64,000 nucleotides of DNA, taken from Prevotella sp. UBA3675. GTDB taxonomy: Bacteria > Bacteroidota > Bacteroidia > Bacteroidales > Bacteroidaceae. The stretch lies in contig DFJI01000029.1 of the NCBI GenBank assembly GCA_002372235.1, forward strand, positions 20,024 through 84,023, given 5' to 3'. A program made the translations under genes and the position numbers. This document shows, piece after piece, positions 16,481 through 26,012 of the stretch (position 1 is the stretch's first letter; each line of letters begins with the position of its first letter). Under the pieces are notes generated by a model, which saw only the letters and a program-made list of their open reading frames with translations, was not told where the DNA came from and did not search any database.

Positions 16481-19400
16481 CTATGCTGTTATCAGTGTAT
16501 GTAACATGTTCACATATTTGCCGACGTGGACAGCCTTGTCGTCAAAGAGGTCGATGATGTTGATGTCGTTGAAGGGCGACACGCTCATCAGCGTCTGTGG
16601 TTCGATGTCACCGTTCTCGCAGACGTAGGCGATGATGCTCTTCAGGTACTCCATCTGGCGTGCGTTCAGCGTCGAGCCGTTGAGGAAGTTAGTAAACTTC
16701 TCCAAGGCTACCTGACGGTCAACCTTTATGACTGAACGGATGAACATGGCCACATTCATACTATCGGACTGCGTATAGCGGTTATAGTCCTCGCGAGTGC
16801 CCAGTTCTTCCCACATAATGCGTTCCAACTGTGAAATGTCATCCGGTGTGAGCTGTTCCAGTCGGAAAATTTTCTGGAACACTTCATCTTCTCGGTGCTC
16901 ACGAATGTAGTCGATGACACGCTGGCGGTAGGAGTTGCCACTCAGACTGACAGTTTCGGTCTCGCCACCATCGGTAACGATGTCCTCGATATTCAAGGTG
17001 AAGTTCTTCGACTGGACACTTTCAAGGTGCTTGACCAGTTCTCGCAGCTCCTTGCGGGTGTTCTCCAACAGTCGCAACGAGGCATCCTCAAAGAATCCTC
17101 GCTTCTGCACGTCTCGGATGGTCTGCAAGTGTTGGGCTATGACAGGAACGGTAGCTTTCTCCTCCAGTTTCTTGCAAATCATAAACACACGGTTCTCTGA
17201 CGGGATCGTATCTGCCTCTTCACAGAGCTTACCCAGTTCTATGTTCAGCATCATCAGGTCGAACTTCTCAGCACTTTCGTCCGTCAGTTTCCTGACGATG
17301 AGCGGTGAGATGATGTCCTTCAGTTCCTGTACGTCAAGAGCCGATAGGCTCGTCCAGCTGTTAGCATCGCGGAACTTTGTCACCGTCGGCCACACACGGC
17401 GGGTGCGAATGTGAGTGTCCTTGATTTCGGCCACCTGTTCCATCAGTCGTTGCTTCAACTCGTCATGCAGCGCCTTCTCTTCCTCGTTCTCCTGGTGCTC
17501 AGCAGTCTGTAGGGCAAAGGCGATGTCTGTGCGGATGCAGAAGAGCCGTTCGGCCAGCGACTGTGCAACGGTGGTCTCTGTGCCGCTGGGGTTCTGCTTG
17601 AAGTATTCAAAGTTGTTGCACCAATCAAAGATATAGAACTCCGTCTTGTCCTGTCCGTAGCCGAAGATGCCTTCCGAGAGTCGGGTACCACGACCTATCA
17701 TCTGCTTGAAGCGGATGCTGCTCACCACAGGCTTGAAAAACACGAGGTTCAGGATGTCCGGCACGTCGATACCCGTATCAAGCATATACACTGACACGGC
17801 CACTTGCGGCATCTCGTCGCGCTTCTCGAAGTTGTCGATGAGCGTCTGGGCGTAGTTCACGTAGTTATCGATGAGGGCGCAAAAGTCGTCGCCCAACTCT
17901 GGGTAGAGCACCTTGAAACGTTCCACCACCAACTCAGCATGCTGGTGGTTGTAGCAGAAGATAATGCTCTTGCCGATGACGTTGCCGCTCTGCACCCGCA
18001 GACCGTGCTCCATCAGGTCTTGCAGCATCTTGTCGATGGTGTCAATATTAAAGATGTAGCTGAATATCTCCTTACCCTCGATGTCGCGTTCGTAGTCCTC
18101 CGACGGGTCGAGGTCGTACTTCGTCTTCTCGTAGTCGAACACGGGTTGCAACTGTTCGCGGTCTTCAGCGGCCATCGTGGCCACTTGGAATCCCTGCTGC
18201 ATCACCTGGCTCTTGCGAACAAAGCCGTGATAGGGAACCAGGTAGCCGTCGCGGATGGCTTCTTCATATTCATAGGCAAAAGTCTGCTCCGGGTCCATCT
18301 GCAACAGGTTGAACGTCGAGCGTGCCACTTCATCACGCGGCGTAGCCGTAAGGCCGATAAGGAATGAGTCGAAATAGTCGAAGATGGCTCCGTACTTGCC
18401 GAACACCGAGCGGTGTGCCTCGTCGATGATGATGAGGTCGAAGTGACCTACGCTGAATGGCTTGTCATCAGCCTCCACGTAGTTAATCATCGTCTGGTAG
18501 GTACTCAACACCACGCGGGCCTCCAGTGCCTGCTTGCGCTTCTCGGCATCGCCGACGGCTCCCATGTCGTTCAACTCGCAGAACGTGGCATTGGTCAGGT
18601 ACTTGGCGAAGCCTTTTACTTTTGCCTGCTTCACCAGTGAGGTGCGGTCGGCCAGGAACAGCACGTTCTTCACCCAGCGGTTGCGCATCAGCACATCGGT
18701 GAGAGACACGGCCACGCGGGTCTTGCCCGTTCCCGTGGCCATGATGATGAGCGACGAACGGTGCATCCGTGCCAGATGGTCGCACACGGCACGGATGGCT
18801 CGTTTCTGGTATTCGCGATTGGTGATCTCGTCGCGCACACTCAGGTCGCTGATGGTGCCACGCTCCCGGCGGCGCAGGTGCAGCACCTGCAAGTCTTCCT
18901 CGGAGTGGAAGCCATAAAGCTGTCGCGAAGGGTAGCCCAGACCGTCGATAACCTCCGTATTGTAGCCGTTGCTCAGGTAGATGACGGGGCGCACGCCATA
19001 CCGACGCTCCAAACAGTCGGCATAGAGTTTGGCCTGCTGCCGTCCGGCCTCTATGCTGACGGCAGTACGCTTGGCCTCAATCAGTGCCAAGGGTTTCAAG
19101 GCGGCATCGAACAGCACATAGTCCACATAGCCTTTCTTTCCGTCGGGCATTCCGTCAACCTCCACCTCGATGCAGGCACTACTGGGCTTTAGCACACCTT
19201 TATCCTGTTGCACCTCCCATCCGGCTTCTGTCAGCAGCATGTCGATGAACTGGTGACGTGTCTCGGCCTCTGTCAGCGGACTCTCTGGCATCGTGATATT
19301 CTCTCGCGGTACAGCCACATTGTCTGCCGGCACCTGTTGCACAAAAGCTGGATTGGGTTCCGGCTGGCGCACGGGCTGCACCACGGTGATGCGCTCGCGC

Positions 19401-19834
19401 TTGCCCACTATATCGCGGTCGAAGGGGTTGATTCGGTTCACCAAACGCAGCGACTGGAAGATGTAGCCCAGCACATAGTGCAGGTCTATCAGCGTGTACA
19501 GGGCTTGTTGCTCGGTGATGCGCTTGTCGGGTGTCAGTTCGATGTGTGCGCCACGGTTGCCCATCGTCCGCACATAGCGGATGTTGCGCCAGAAGATAGG
19601 GTCGGCACCGATGAACATACGGAACTCATCGTGGTCCACCATCTGCGACAGCGACAGCCCGTTGGCATCGATGTGCTTCATGGCAAACACCTGAAGCATC
19701 GTCCACTCCAAGGCTAAGCGACAGTTCAGCACGCTCAGCTTTGGCGACATCTTCTGCGTCCTTTCTGCCTGCTTGCAGTATTCCTGCAGTTCCTCTGTTT
19801 CAGGTATCTGCTTGATGAAATCAAAGTTTCCCAT
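16481..19834 (-). CDS. hsdR: Type I restriction enzyme, R subunit
   Basis: 1117 residues. Order: N-terminal helical DUF4145-like region, PD-(D/E)XK nuclease (YVDYVLFDAALKPLALIEAKR), SF2 helicase with Walker A MATGTGKTRVAV, Walker B IIDEAHRS, motif III GLTATP and motif VI QMIGRGTRL, then a C-terminal helical domain. Translocates DNA and cuts unmethylated molecules together with HsdM and HsdS. Last gene of the XRE-hsdM-DUF1016-hsdS-hsdR operon, 17 nt after hsdS. Intact by length and motifs. Confidence 0.95.
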   Translation of the reverse strand: MGNFDFIKQIPETEELQEYCKQAERTQKMSPKLSVLNCRLALEWTMLQVFAMKHIDANGLSLSQMVDHDEFRMFIGADPIFWRNIRYVRTMGNRGAHIELTPDKRITEQQALYTLIDLHYVLGYIFQSLRLVNRINPFDRDIVGKRERITVVQPVRQPEPNPAFVQQVPADNVAVPRENITMPESPLTEAETRHQFIDMLLTEAGWEVQQDKGVLKPSSACIEVEVDGMPDGKKGYVDYVLFDAALKPLALIEAKRTAVSIEAGRQQAKLYADCLERRYGVRPVIYLSNGYNTEVIDGLGYPSRQLYGFHSEEDLQVLHLRRRERGTISDLSVRDEITNREYQKRAIRAVCDHLARMHRSSLIIMATGTGKTRVAVSLTDVLMRNRWVKNVLFLADRTSLVKQAKVKGFAKYLTNATFCELNDMGAVGDAEKRKQALEARVVLSTYQTMINYVEADDKPFSVGHFDLIIIDEAHRSVFGKYGAIFDYFDSFLIGLTATPRDEVARSTFNLLQMDPEQTFAYEYEEAIRDGYLVPYHGFVRKSQVMQQGFQVATMAAEDREQLQPVFDYEKTKYDLDPSEDYERDIEGKEIFSYIFNIDTIDKMLQDLMEHGLRVQSGNVIGKSIIFCYNHQHAELVVERFKVLYPELGDDFCALIDNYVNYAQTLIDNFEKRDEMPQVAVSVYMLDTGIDVPDILNLVFFKPVVSSIRFKQMIGRGTRLSEGIFGYGQDKTEFYIFDWCNNFEYFKQNPSGTETTVAQSLAERLFCIRTDIAFALQTAEHQENEEEKALHDELKQRLMEQVAEIKDTHIRTRRVWPTVTKFRDANSWTSLSALDVQELKDIISPLIVRKLTDESAEKFDLMMLNIELGKLCEEADTIPSENRVFMICKKLEEKATVPVIAQHLQTIRDVQKRGFFEDASLRLLENTRKELRELVKHLESVQSKNFTLNIEDIVTDGGETETVSLSGNSYRQRVIDYIREHREDEVFQKIFRLEQLTPDDISQLERIMWEELGTREDYNRYTQSDSMNVAMFIRSVIKVDRQVALEKFTNFLNGSTLNARQMEYLKSIIAYVCENGDIEPQTLMSVSPFNDINIIDLFDDKAVHVGKYVNMLHTLITA

Positions 19835-19851
19835 ATCGTCGTTTTATGTTT

Positions 19852-20973
19852 TTAGTCAAACCAATACTGCATTCGTGATGCCAACAGTGTTTCAAGGTCT
19901 TTTATCGATGTTCTTATCCGCTGCTTCTGCTGCTCAATCGCGGTGATGCGGGATGCAAAGGATTGCTGGAGGGGGAGAGGGGGTAGGGGAACAAGCAAAT
20001 CTCTCAACACAAACAATTTTAGCTCTGCAAATGTTGCGCCGTTCATAGAAGAGAAGATATTCTTTATGAGAACACTCATTATCTTTAGAAGTGCCTCACT
20101 TGTAAATGCATCCTTGTTTACATGAACCCAAAGCACACGCCCGTCTTTGAAATATAACGGTTCTTCTGTATCAACCATCCAGACAATACCCTCAGAATTA
20201 ATTGAAGGAATAAGAAGATCGCCGACTTTAGGCACACCTGTTATAGCTTTAAGTCGCTCGTAATGCTCTTGTGTTATGAACAATGAATAGTCCATTTTTT
20301 CCCCACGTGCAAGTTTACTTAGTGCTGTCAGTTCTGTACCTCTAATAAATGGAACTCCAGAGTCAACGACCTCTTCTATGAAAACACGCTTTGCAGAAGA
20401 TATTTCACATAAATCTCCCAGTCTTTTCACCTCCCATCCTTTTTCGTTCTCCACAGGGTCGCCGAACATGTCATAGAAGATGCTCTGTGCGAGGCTGTCG
20501 AGGTCACTCAGCTGCGACTTCTTCAGTCCTATCAACTCGTTTATCTTGTCAAGCTCCGCTACGATGGATTGCTGTCTTTCATGTGTCGGTATTGGAATGG
20601 ACAATCGTAATAAATCATCAACCTTCAAATTCTTTTGGGCGACTCCTCGACCTAATGTATATATCTTGTCGTTTAAGGCAAGAATACAAGTGTCTAAATA
20701 TATCTGCAACAAAGAATTCGAATTGCTTTTAAGTGTTAGTCCACTGTCATTCAAGTAGAATTTTCCCTTCACCATGCGAGTACATTTCGAAGACATCGCA
20801 AATCGTGAAACAACGACTCTATTCTCACGGTTATAAACGTCCATTTTGAAGGTAGCACCACCTCCACCATAAACAGGAAAGACATTGCCACCATCACGCT
20901 GTTTTACAACACGTGTACCATATTCTACTTCACATACCTCCCCCAATCTCTTATATGTCCATCCCTCTCTCAT
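19852..20973 (-). CDS. hsdS: Type I restriction specificity subunit
   Basis: 373 residues with two target-recognition domains, each opening with the W-x-x-x-x-L-G-E/D pattern (GWTYKRLGEVCEV at the N-terminus and GWEVKRLGDLCEI at about 180). Each is followed by a conserved helix (ERQQSIVAELDKINELI, then LQQSFASRITAIEQQKQRI), so the recognition site should be bipartite. Overlaps the DUF1016 gene by 4 nt. No second partial hsdS or recombinase is nearby, so no sign of phase-variable shuffling. Confidence 0.92.
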   Translation of the reverse strand: MREGWTYKRLGEVCEVEYGTRVVKQRDGGNVFPVYGGGGATFKMDVYNRENRVVVSRFAMSSKCTRMVKGKFYLNDSGLTLKSNSNSLLQIYLDTCILALNDKIYTLGRGVAQKNLKVDDLLRLSIPIPTHERQQSIVAELDKINELIGLKKSQLSDLDSLAQSIFYDMFGDPVENEKGWEVKRLGDLCEISSAKRVFIEEVVDSGVPFIRGTELTALSKLARGEKMDYSLFITQEHYERLKAITGVPKVGDLLIPSINSEGIVWMVDTEEPLYFKDGRVLWVHVNKDAFTSEALLKIMSVLIKNIFSSMNGATFAELKLFVLRDLLVPLPPLPLQQSFASRITAIEQQKQRIRTSIKDLETLLASRMQYWFD

Positions 20974-22007
20974 TCCTTTTCCTCCTTATCCTTATGGTTT
21001 TCCAAGAAGAATTGCTTTTGCTGTTCTATTTCTCGTCGCAACTCTTCTTCCGTGGGCATGTAGGTCATATACTTGGCGGCAAAAAGCTGGTCGCTATCGT
21101 GAAGCACAGAGTAGCGGGCGATGGTGCTGTCGGTGTCGGTGCAGAGCAACACTCCGACGGTTGGCTGGTCATCATCACCCTTCACCAAGTCATCGTACAT
21201 ACGGACATACATATCCAGTTGCCCAATGTCCTGATGAGAGAGGCGGTGCGTCTTCAACTCGAAAATAACGAATCGCTTCATCTTAAAATTATAGAACACC
21301 AAGTCGATGAAGAAGTCTGCCGTATCAGTAACGATATGCTGCTGGCGCTCCACAAAGGCGAATCCTCGCCCCAGTTCCAGGATGAACCTCTCAAGATTAT
21401 CAATGAGTGCCTGCTCCAACTCCGTTTCGGAATAGCTGGTGTCACGCCGGAAGCCCATAAACTCTGCCACCACGGGATTCTTGATGTATTCCAGCGGGTC
21501 TTTGTCCTTGTCGGTTGGCAAGTCGTTGACATTGGCGGGCAACTGAGCAGCCAGACGGCGCTCGAAATACTGAGTGGAGATGTTGCGGTCGAGTTCGCGA
21601 ACGCTCCACATACAGTTTGACGCATTTTCTAAATACCAGAGTCTGGCATTCGGATTTGTTACCGAGAGAATACGCCGTACATGTGACCATTCAAGATTGT
21701 GAACACGCGTGTTCACAATCTGTATATCGGGGAACAGGAGGTAGAATTTCTTGTAATAGTCAAGGTTTCTCTTGCTATAGCTATTACCATAGACGGGGAC
21801 AAGCGCTTCTGCCAGGTTCTTTATAATGCCCTTGCCATAGTCTGCCCTTGCCTGACCACCCTGTTCTTCTTCTACGATACGCCGTCCAACGCTCCAATAC
21901 GTGGTAATTGCTGCATGACTCGCAGCAGCGTATGCCTGCCCTCGACCAATCTCTATAATCTTACGAACGTCGGCAACGAGGTTATTTATTGAGTTTTTTC
22001 TACACAT
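20970..22007 (-). CDS. DUF1016 (YhcG-type) PD-(D/E)XK nuclease
   Basis: 345 residues. N-terminal DUF1016 helical part (YWSVGRRIVEEEQ, YGKGIIKNLAEAL, SKRNLDYYKKFYLLFP), then a C-terminal nuclease fold with DFFIDLVFYN and FELKT, giving the D...ExK catalytic set. Encoded between hsdM and hsdS, with 4-nt overlap to hsdS. DUF1016 genes recur inside type I restriction operons; whether the protein acts with the complex or as a separate nuclease is not settled by sequence. Confidence 0.85.
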   Translation of the reverse strand: MCRKNSINNLVADVRKIIEIGRGQAYAAASHAAITTYWSVGRRIVEEEQGGQARADYGKGIIKNLAEALVPVYGNSYSKRNLDYYKKFYLLFPDIQIVNTRVHNLEWSHVRRILSVTNPNARLWYLENASNCMWSVRELDRNISTQYFERRLAAQLPANVNDLPTDKDKDPLEYIKNPVVAEFMGFRRDTSYSETELEQALIDNLERFILELGRGFAFVERQQHIVTDTADFFIDLVFYNFKMKRFVIFELKTHRLSHQDIGQLDMYVRMYDDLVKGDDDQPTVGVLLCTDTDSTIARYSVLHDSDQLFAAKYMTYMPTEEELRREIEQQKQFFLENHKDKEEKE

Positions 22008-22034
22008 GCTTGTCTCTGAAGTGTTAACGTTTGT

Positions 22035-22062
22035 AATTTCGGTAGTCGCAACTACCGAAATT
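22035..22062. other. Perfect hairpin between hsdM and the DUF1016 gene
   Basis: 12-bp perfect stem (22035-22046 with 22051-22062) and a CGCA loop, beginning at the hsdM stop codon. No T tract follows in the operon direction, so it may stabilise the hsdM mRNA end or tune expression of the distal genes rather than stop transcription. Confidence 0.6.
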
Positions 22063-23561
22063 CATTGGTTCAGCATCTCACTTAGTTCGTTCATCCCTTT
22101 CCGGTATTCTTGTTCCATCCGCTCCAACCGGGCGAGGATATCCTTGACCGGCTCATACTCCACGCGCTCGCGCTCTACCTCTTTATATTTATTGATAGAG
22201 AGGTCGTAGTCGTTCTGGCGTATCTCGTCGGCGGGAACAAAGAAACTCTGTTCCTTGCGGCTCCGCGTCTCTTCCTCATCCAAGTGTTCGTAGCGGTGGA
22301 TGATGTCGGGGATGTCGTTCTCGCTGACGGGGTTGCGCTTGTCGTCAAGCGAAAAGCCGTCGGCCCGCATGTCGTAGAACCACACCTTATCCGTTCCGCC
22401 GCTGTTGGTCTTGGTGAAGATGAGTATGGCGGTACTCACGCCTGCGTAGGGCTTGAACACACCGCTGGGCATGGAGATGACAGCCTGCAACCGCTGGTGG
22501 TCAACGAGTTCCTTGCGGATGGCCTTGTGTCCTGCCGACGTGCCGAACAGCACGCCGTCGGGAACGATGCTGGCGCAACGGCCGCCCAACTCCAGCATAC
22601 GGGTGAAGAGAGCCACAAAGAGCAGCTCCGTCTTCTTTGTCGAAGCGATGGCCGTCAGCGACTTGGCGATGACCTCCTTGTCAATGTTTCCGGCAAATGG
22701 TGGATTAGCTAAGCAGAGGGTGTAGCGATCACTGTCTGTATTGTCGGTTGAAAGCGAGTCCTTATATTCTATGTCGGGATTATCGACGCTGTGAAGCATC
22801 AGGTTCATGGCACCGATGCGCAGCATGGTCTGGTCGGTATCAAAGCCGTGGAACATACGGTTACGGTAGTGCTCCTGGTTCTCGCGCTTCATCAGCTCGT
22901 CGGCATAGTGTGCCTTGACATACTTCGCACTCTCCACGATGAAGCCCGCACTGCCCATTGCCGGGTCGCAGATGGTGTCCTTGATGGTAGGCTTCATCAG
23001 CTCCACCATCATGGCAATGATATGGCGCGGCGTGCGGAACTGGCCGTTGGTACCAGAAGCCGCCATCTTCCCCAACACATACTCATAGACATCGCCCATT
23101 GTGTCGCGGTTGTTCATGTCGAGACCGTCCACGCCCTCCACTACTTTTAATAATGTACGCGCATTAGGAATGAGGAACGTGGCATTCTCCATGAAACGGC
23201 TGTAAGCCGACTCGCGCCCGGCATTCAGGTTCTTGATGAACGGGAATACATTCATGCGGATGTTCTGAAACATCGTCGCCCCGTCGTCATGACGGAATAC
23301 ATGCCAGCGCAGCCGCTCATACGGCACGTCCTGGTCGGTCTCTGGGTTGTGCCATGACTCGCCTGGCGGGAACGTCGGGTTCACCAGACTGGTGCCAAGA
23401 AGGTTGGCATTGCTCTCGGCCTTCTGCTGAACGTCATCAAGCAGTTTCATAAAGAAGAGGTAGGTCATCTGCTCCAGCACACTGATACTGTTTGTGATAC
23501 CACCCGTCCAGAAGTCTTCCCATATCAGGTCGATCTTCGTTTTTATCTCGCCGGTAATCAT
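22062..23561 (-). CDS. hsdM: Type I modification methyltransferase
   Basis: 499 residues. N-terminal helical domain (WEDFWTGGITNSISVLEQMTYLFF), AdoMet-binding motif DPAMGSAGFIVES, and catalytic motif NPPFAG of N6-adenine methyltransferases. Methylates the site chosen by HsdS. Start codon overlaps the end of the XRE gene (4-nt overlap), so it is translationally coupled to the regulator. Confidence 0.95.
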   Translation of the reverse strand: MITGEIKTKIDLIWEDFWTGGITNSISVLEQMTYLFFMKLLDDVQQKAESNANLLGTSLVNPTFPPGESWHNPETDQDVPYERLRWHVFRHDDGATMFQNIRMNVFPFIKNLNAGRESAYSRFMENATFLIPNARTLLKVVEGVDGLDMNNRDTMGDVYEYVLGKMAASGTNGQFRTPRHIIAMMVELMKPTIKDTICDPAMGSAGFIVESAKYVKAHYADELMKRENQEHYRNRMFHGFDTDQTMLRIGAMNLMLHSVDNPDIEYKDSLSTDNTDSDRYTLCLANPPFAGNIDKEVIAKSLTAIASTKKTELLFVALFTRMLELGGRCASIVPDGVLFGTSAGHKAIRKELVDHQRLQAVISMPSGVFKPYAGVSTAILIFTKTNSGGTDKVWFYDMRADGFSLDDKRNPVSENDIPDIIHRYEHLDEEETRSRKEQSFFVPADEIRQNDYDLSINKYKEVERERVEYEPVKDILARLERMEQEYRKGMNELSEMLNQ

Positions 23562-23809
23562 GGTCGCTCCTGTATTTGTTGTTTCGGTACTGGTATATAC
23601 ATCACGTCATCGCGTGTAGAGTTCAGCAGATCTTTCACGTCCATATCAAGCAGTTGTGCAATACGGTCAAGTGTTTGCAAGTCGGGCTGAGACGTATTGG
23701 TACACCACTTACTGATGGTGGAGTAGTTCTTACCCAACTGTTCTGCCAGCCACTTATTAGTTCTCTTTTTCTCTGCAAGAACCACTTTCAGCCTATTCAA
23801 ATCTTTCAT
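23558..23809 (-). CDS. XRE-family regulator of the restriction operon
   Basis: 83 residues with a helix-turn-helix of Cro/CI type: NKWLAEQLGKNYSTISKWCTN, then LQTLDRIAQLLDMDVKDLL. First gene of the restriction operon and overlapping hsdM, the arrangement of a controller protein that times methylase and nuclease expression. Promoter at 23835-23843. Confidence 0.88.
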   Translation of the reverse strand: MKDLNRLKVVLAEKKRTNKWLAEQLGKNYSTISKWCTNTSQPDLQTLDRIAQLLDMDVKDLLNSTRDDVMYIPVPKQQIQERP

Positions 23810-23834
23810 GTGATAGTAATATTTTGAATTTGAC

Positions 23835-23843
23835 GCAAATTTA
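23835..23843 (-). promoter_or_regulatory. -7 box of the restriction operon
   Basis: TAAATTTGC on the minus strand, 26 nt ahead of the XRE start. The best -33 match (GTTG) lies 20 nt further up and is weak. No strong operator palindrome seen. Confidence 0.5.
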
Positions 23844-24008
23844 GTGAATTTCTACCAAAACGCCAACAATACGACATCGGTTTTAATCTTTTTTCAAAAT
23901 AATGAGTCTGAAATTGCACTTCTATTTTGAAAGTTCATATTTTTAGCGTAACTATCTGTATATTAAAGGGCTAATTTAATAATTTAATTCGGTTTTTGAA
24001 ACCTAAAC

Positions 24009-24162
24009 CACAATGTGATGTAGTCTAAATCATAGCATGATGTAGCCAAGATTGCAACGTGATATAGCCAAAATCGTAGCGTGATATAGCCAAGATTGCA
24101 ACGTGAGGTAGCCATGATCGTGACACGAGCTATTCTAAAACGCGGTGTGATTTATTCTGCGT
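24009..24162. repeat. Array of seven 22-nt degenerate repeats (array 1)
   Basis: Seven consecutive 22-nt units: 24009, 24031, 24053, 24075, 24097, 24119 and 24141. The best conserved part is GTGATRTAGCCA in the middle of each unit; outer units have drifted (TTATTCT in the last). The same period and core occur at 50581-50734. No open frame, no unique spacers. This is the main content of the gene-free stretch 23844-24403, together with element A and promoters. Confidence 0.75.
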
Positions 24163-24186
24163 CATGTTGAGAATGATTCAAGAAAG

Positions 24187-24280
24187 TTTTCAAAACATCT
24201 GCTCCATCTGCTCCCATTTTGCAACGTGTTGCTAATCAGTTGAATAGCAGCGGAGCAGATGGTGACAGATGGGAGCAGAT
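24187..24280. repeat. Dispersed inverted-repeat element, copy A
   Basis: Arms made of tandem CATCTGCTCC (24187-24217) and GGAGCAGATG-like sequence (24252-24280), imperfectly complementary. The flank AAAGTTTTCAAAACATCTGC is shared, inverted, with copy B at 27496. Lies 25 nt after the 22-nt array. Confidence 0.7.
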
Positions 24281-24338
24281 TGTTATTCGCCCTCTATTGT
24301 GATTTTCTTCACTCCTAATGAACTCTTTTCCAAATATT

Positions 24339-24435
24339 ATGTATAACTTTGCGCTTCCTGCGCGAAGTTACTTGCACTCGGAAGAAAAAACAAACACGTT
24401 TGTTTTGTTCTTCTCTCGTTTTTCCGTAACTTTGC
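24339..24435 (+). promoter_or_regulatory. Promoters of the GT-C operon
   Basis: Proximal: TTTG (24404-24407), 19 nt, TAACTTTGC (24427-24435), an exact consensus fit placing the transcript start near 24441. Distal: TAACTTTGC at 24344-24352 with no good -33, overlapped by a 10-bp inverted repeat AACTTTGCGC/GCGCGAAGTT that could be an operator. Confidence 0.75.
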
Positions 24436-24512
24436 AGGCAACTTGCACTTGCTGGTTGACTTTTATAGAAGACTTTCCAGAGGTGCTAAGGGAAAAGACA
24501 AATCATGAGAGT

Positions 24513-26012
24513 ATGCAAAGAAGCAGTATCTATACTTACGTTCTGTTGTCGCTGGCGTTCATCGTCGTCAATGTCATCACGCTGGGCAACCTGCCTTCTT
24601 GGATTGACGAAGTGATGATGCTCGACACGTCCTATAACATGGCCGTTCACGGGACATGGGAGACCACGGCCTGGTATCGTGTGGTCGGCCAATATCCGTT
24701 CTCAACCTATCCACCGCTCTATCAGATGGTGGCCACGGCATGGATATGGCTCTTCGGCGGCAGTCTGGTGGCAGTGAGATGTCTGAACCTGATTATCACG
24801 TTCGTGCTTGGCGGCATGTGTCTTCGCCTCATGAAACGGCACGGAGTGAGGCTGACAGCCTGGACGGTAGCCCTTTTCACCTTGTTGCTGTGGGGTACGA
24901 GCGAGATGGCGTGGATGTATCGCAACGGTCGGCCCGACATGCTCTGTGCGCTGATGCTCGTCGTCACCGTCTTTGCAGTCGATGCTTATCTGTCGGCAAA
25001 GTCGCCTGCGTCGCGTTTGGCGGTCGTTCTCTCCTCGGCCCTGCTCTTGTGTTCAGGCATTCAGGCCGCAGTCTGTCTCTTGGTTCTCTGGCTGTTCTTC
25101 TTCATAGCGGCTCAGGGGCAGCGACGGGTGTGTCTTCGTCTTCTCGGCTTGCTGCTGTCGGGCGTCTTGCTTGGGGTGGTCATGGTGGCGCTCTTCATGG
25201 CAGCTCATGGGCGGTTGGTGGCCTTTGCCAGCAGCATCGTCCAGTATTCAGCCACCTTGTCGGGCATAGCCTTGGCCGTGCTTCCCTGGGCTGGCGAGGT
25301 GTTCGGATTCTCAGCAGCCCCCTACATGCAGAAGTTGCTCGAACTGTCCACGGAGTCGAGTCTCAGCGAGCGCCTCGCCTTCATCGCGGAATACCGAAGT
25401 TTCCTTCTGCTTTCAGTCACGGCAATAGCGGCATACGCATGGTTCTTCCGCCGGAATCTGAAAGCGCTGATGGGCGACAGGGGATTCCTCATGTTGCTGT
25501 GTGCGCTCTACGTGCCTTTCGTCATGACCCTTGCCGGGCGGTTTGTCGCCTATTATCGCTGGATGGCCTTCCTCCCTTTGTTGGTAGCCATCATGTCTAT
25601 AGCAGTCCGCAGCCGATTGTGGCGTTCTGTGTTCAGTGTCGTAGCCGTGGTACTGACGGTGTTTGGCATCCGGTCGATGTCGCCCGACAGACAGTGGGAC
25701 TACGGCAACATGCGCTCTTTCGTGGAACGTCAGCATTTCAGATCGTCCGATGCAGTGGTCTGTCCCTTTTCAGTGTTCTATGAGATGAAGCCCGTATGCG
25801 ATACCTGCTACTTCGTCGGTATCTTCCCCACCGAGTATTTAGGCCGGGTGGACTACATCATCGAGCCTCGCGGATCGTCGGACGGGTTCGACCGCCCCAT
25901 CACCGGCTATGTGGACAGACTGAAGACAGACTCTACTGTTGTGCTCACCGCCATAGACCACTGCGAGCATCCTTCACTAACCCTCTATCAAGTACGGAAA
26001 AAACATGAATAG
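24513..26012 (+). CDS. GT-C fold membrane glycosyltransferase (family 39-like)
   Basis: 499 residues from the ATG at 24513; the longer upstream frame crosses the promoter and is rejected. About ten transmembrane helices. The first large loop carries LPSWIDEVMMLDTSYN, matching the acidic (D/E)-(D/E) site of GT39/GT83 polyprenol-dependent transferases, and TYPPLYQM follows. Uses a lipid-phosphate sugar at the outer face of the inner membrane. Overlaps the UbiA gene by 8 nt; the next two genes could supply its donor. Acceptor unknown. Confidence 0.75.
   Translation: MQRSSIYTYVLLSLAFIVVNVITLGNLPSWIDEVMMLDTSYNMAVHGTWETTAWYRVVGQYPFSTYPPLYQMVATAWIWLFGGSLVAVRCLNLIITFVLGGMCLRLMKRHGVRLTAWTVALFTLLLWGTSEMAWMYRNGRPDMLCALMLVVTVFAVDAYLSAKSPASRLAVVLSSALLLCSGIQAAVCLLVLWLFFFIAAQGQRRVCLRLLGLLLSGVLLGVVMVALFMAAHGRLVAFASSIVQYSATLSGIALAVLPWAGEVFGFSAAPYMQKLLELSTESSLSERLAFIAEYRSFLLLSVTAIAAYAWFFRRNLKALMGDRGFLMLLCALYVPFVMTLAGRFVAYYRWMAFLPLLVAIMSIAVRSRLWRSVFSVVAVVLTVFGIRSMSPDRQWDYGNMRSFVERQHFRSSDAVVCPFSVFYEMKPVCDTCYFVGIFPTEYLGRVDYIIEPRGSSDGFDRPITGYVDRLKTDSTVVLTAIDHCEHPSLTLYQVRKKHE

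Noticed and set aside
19852..20973. Phase-variable hsdS shufflon
   Set aside because: Only one hsdS, no partial copies, no recombinase and no long inverted repeats near it.
24009..24162. CRISPR or microsatellite
   Set aside because: No alternation of fixed repeat and variable spacer; units are too diverged for a young microsatellite yet keep exact length.
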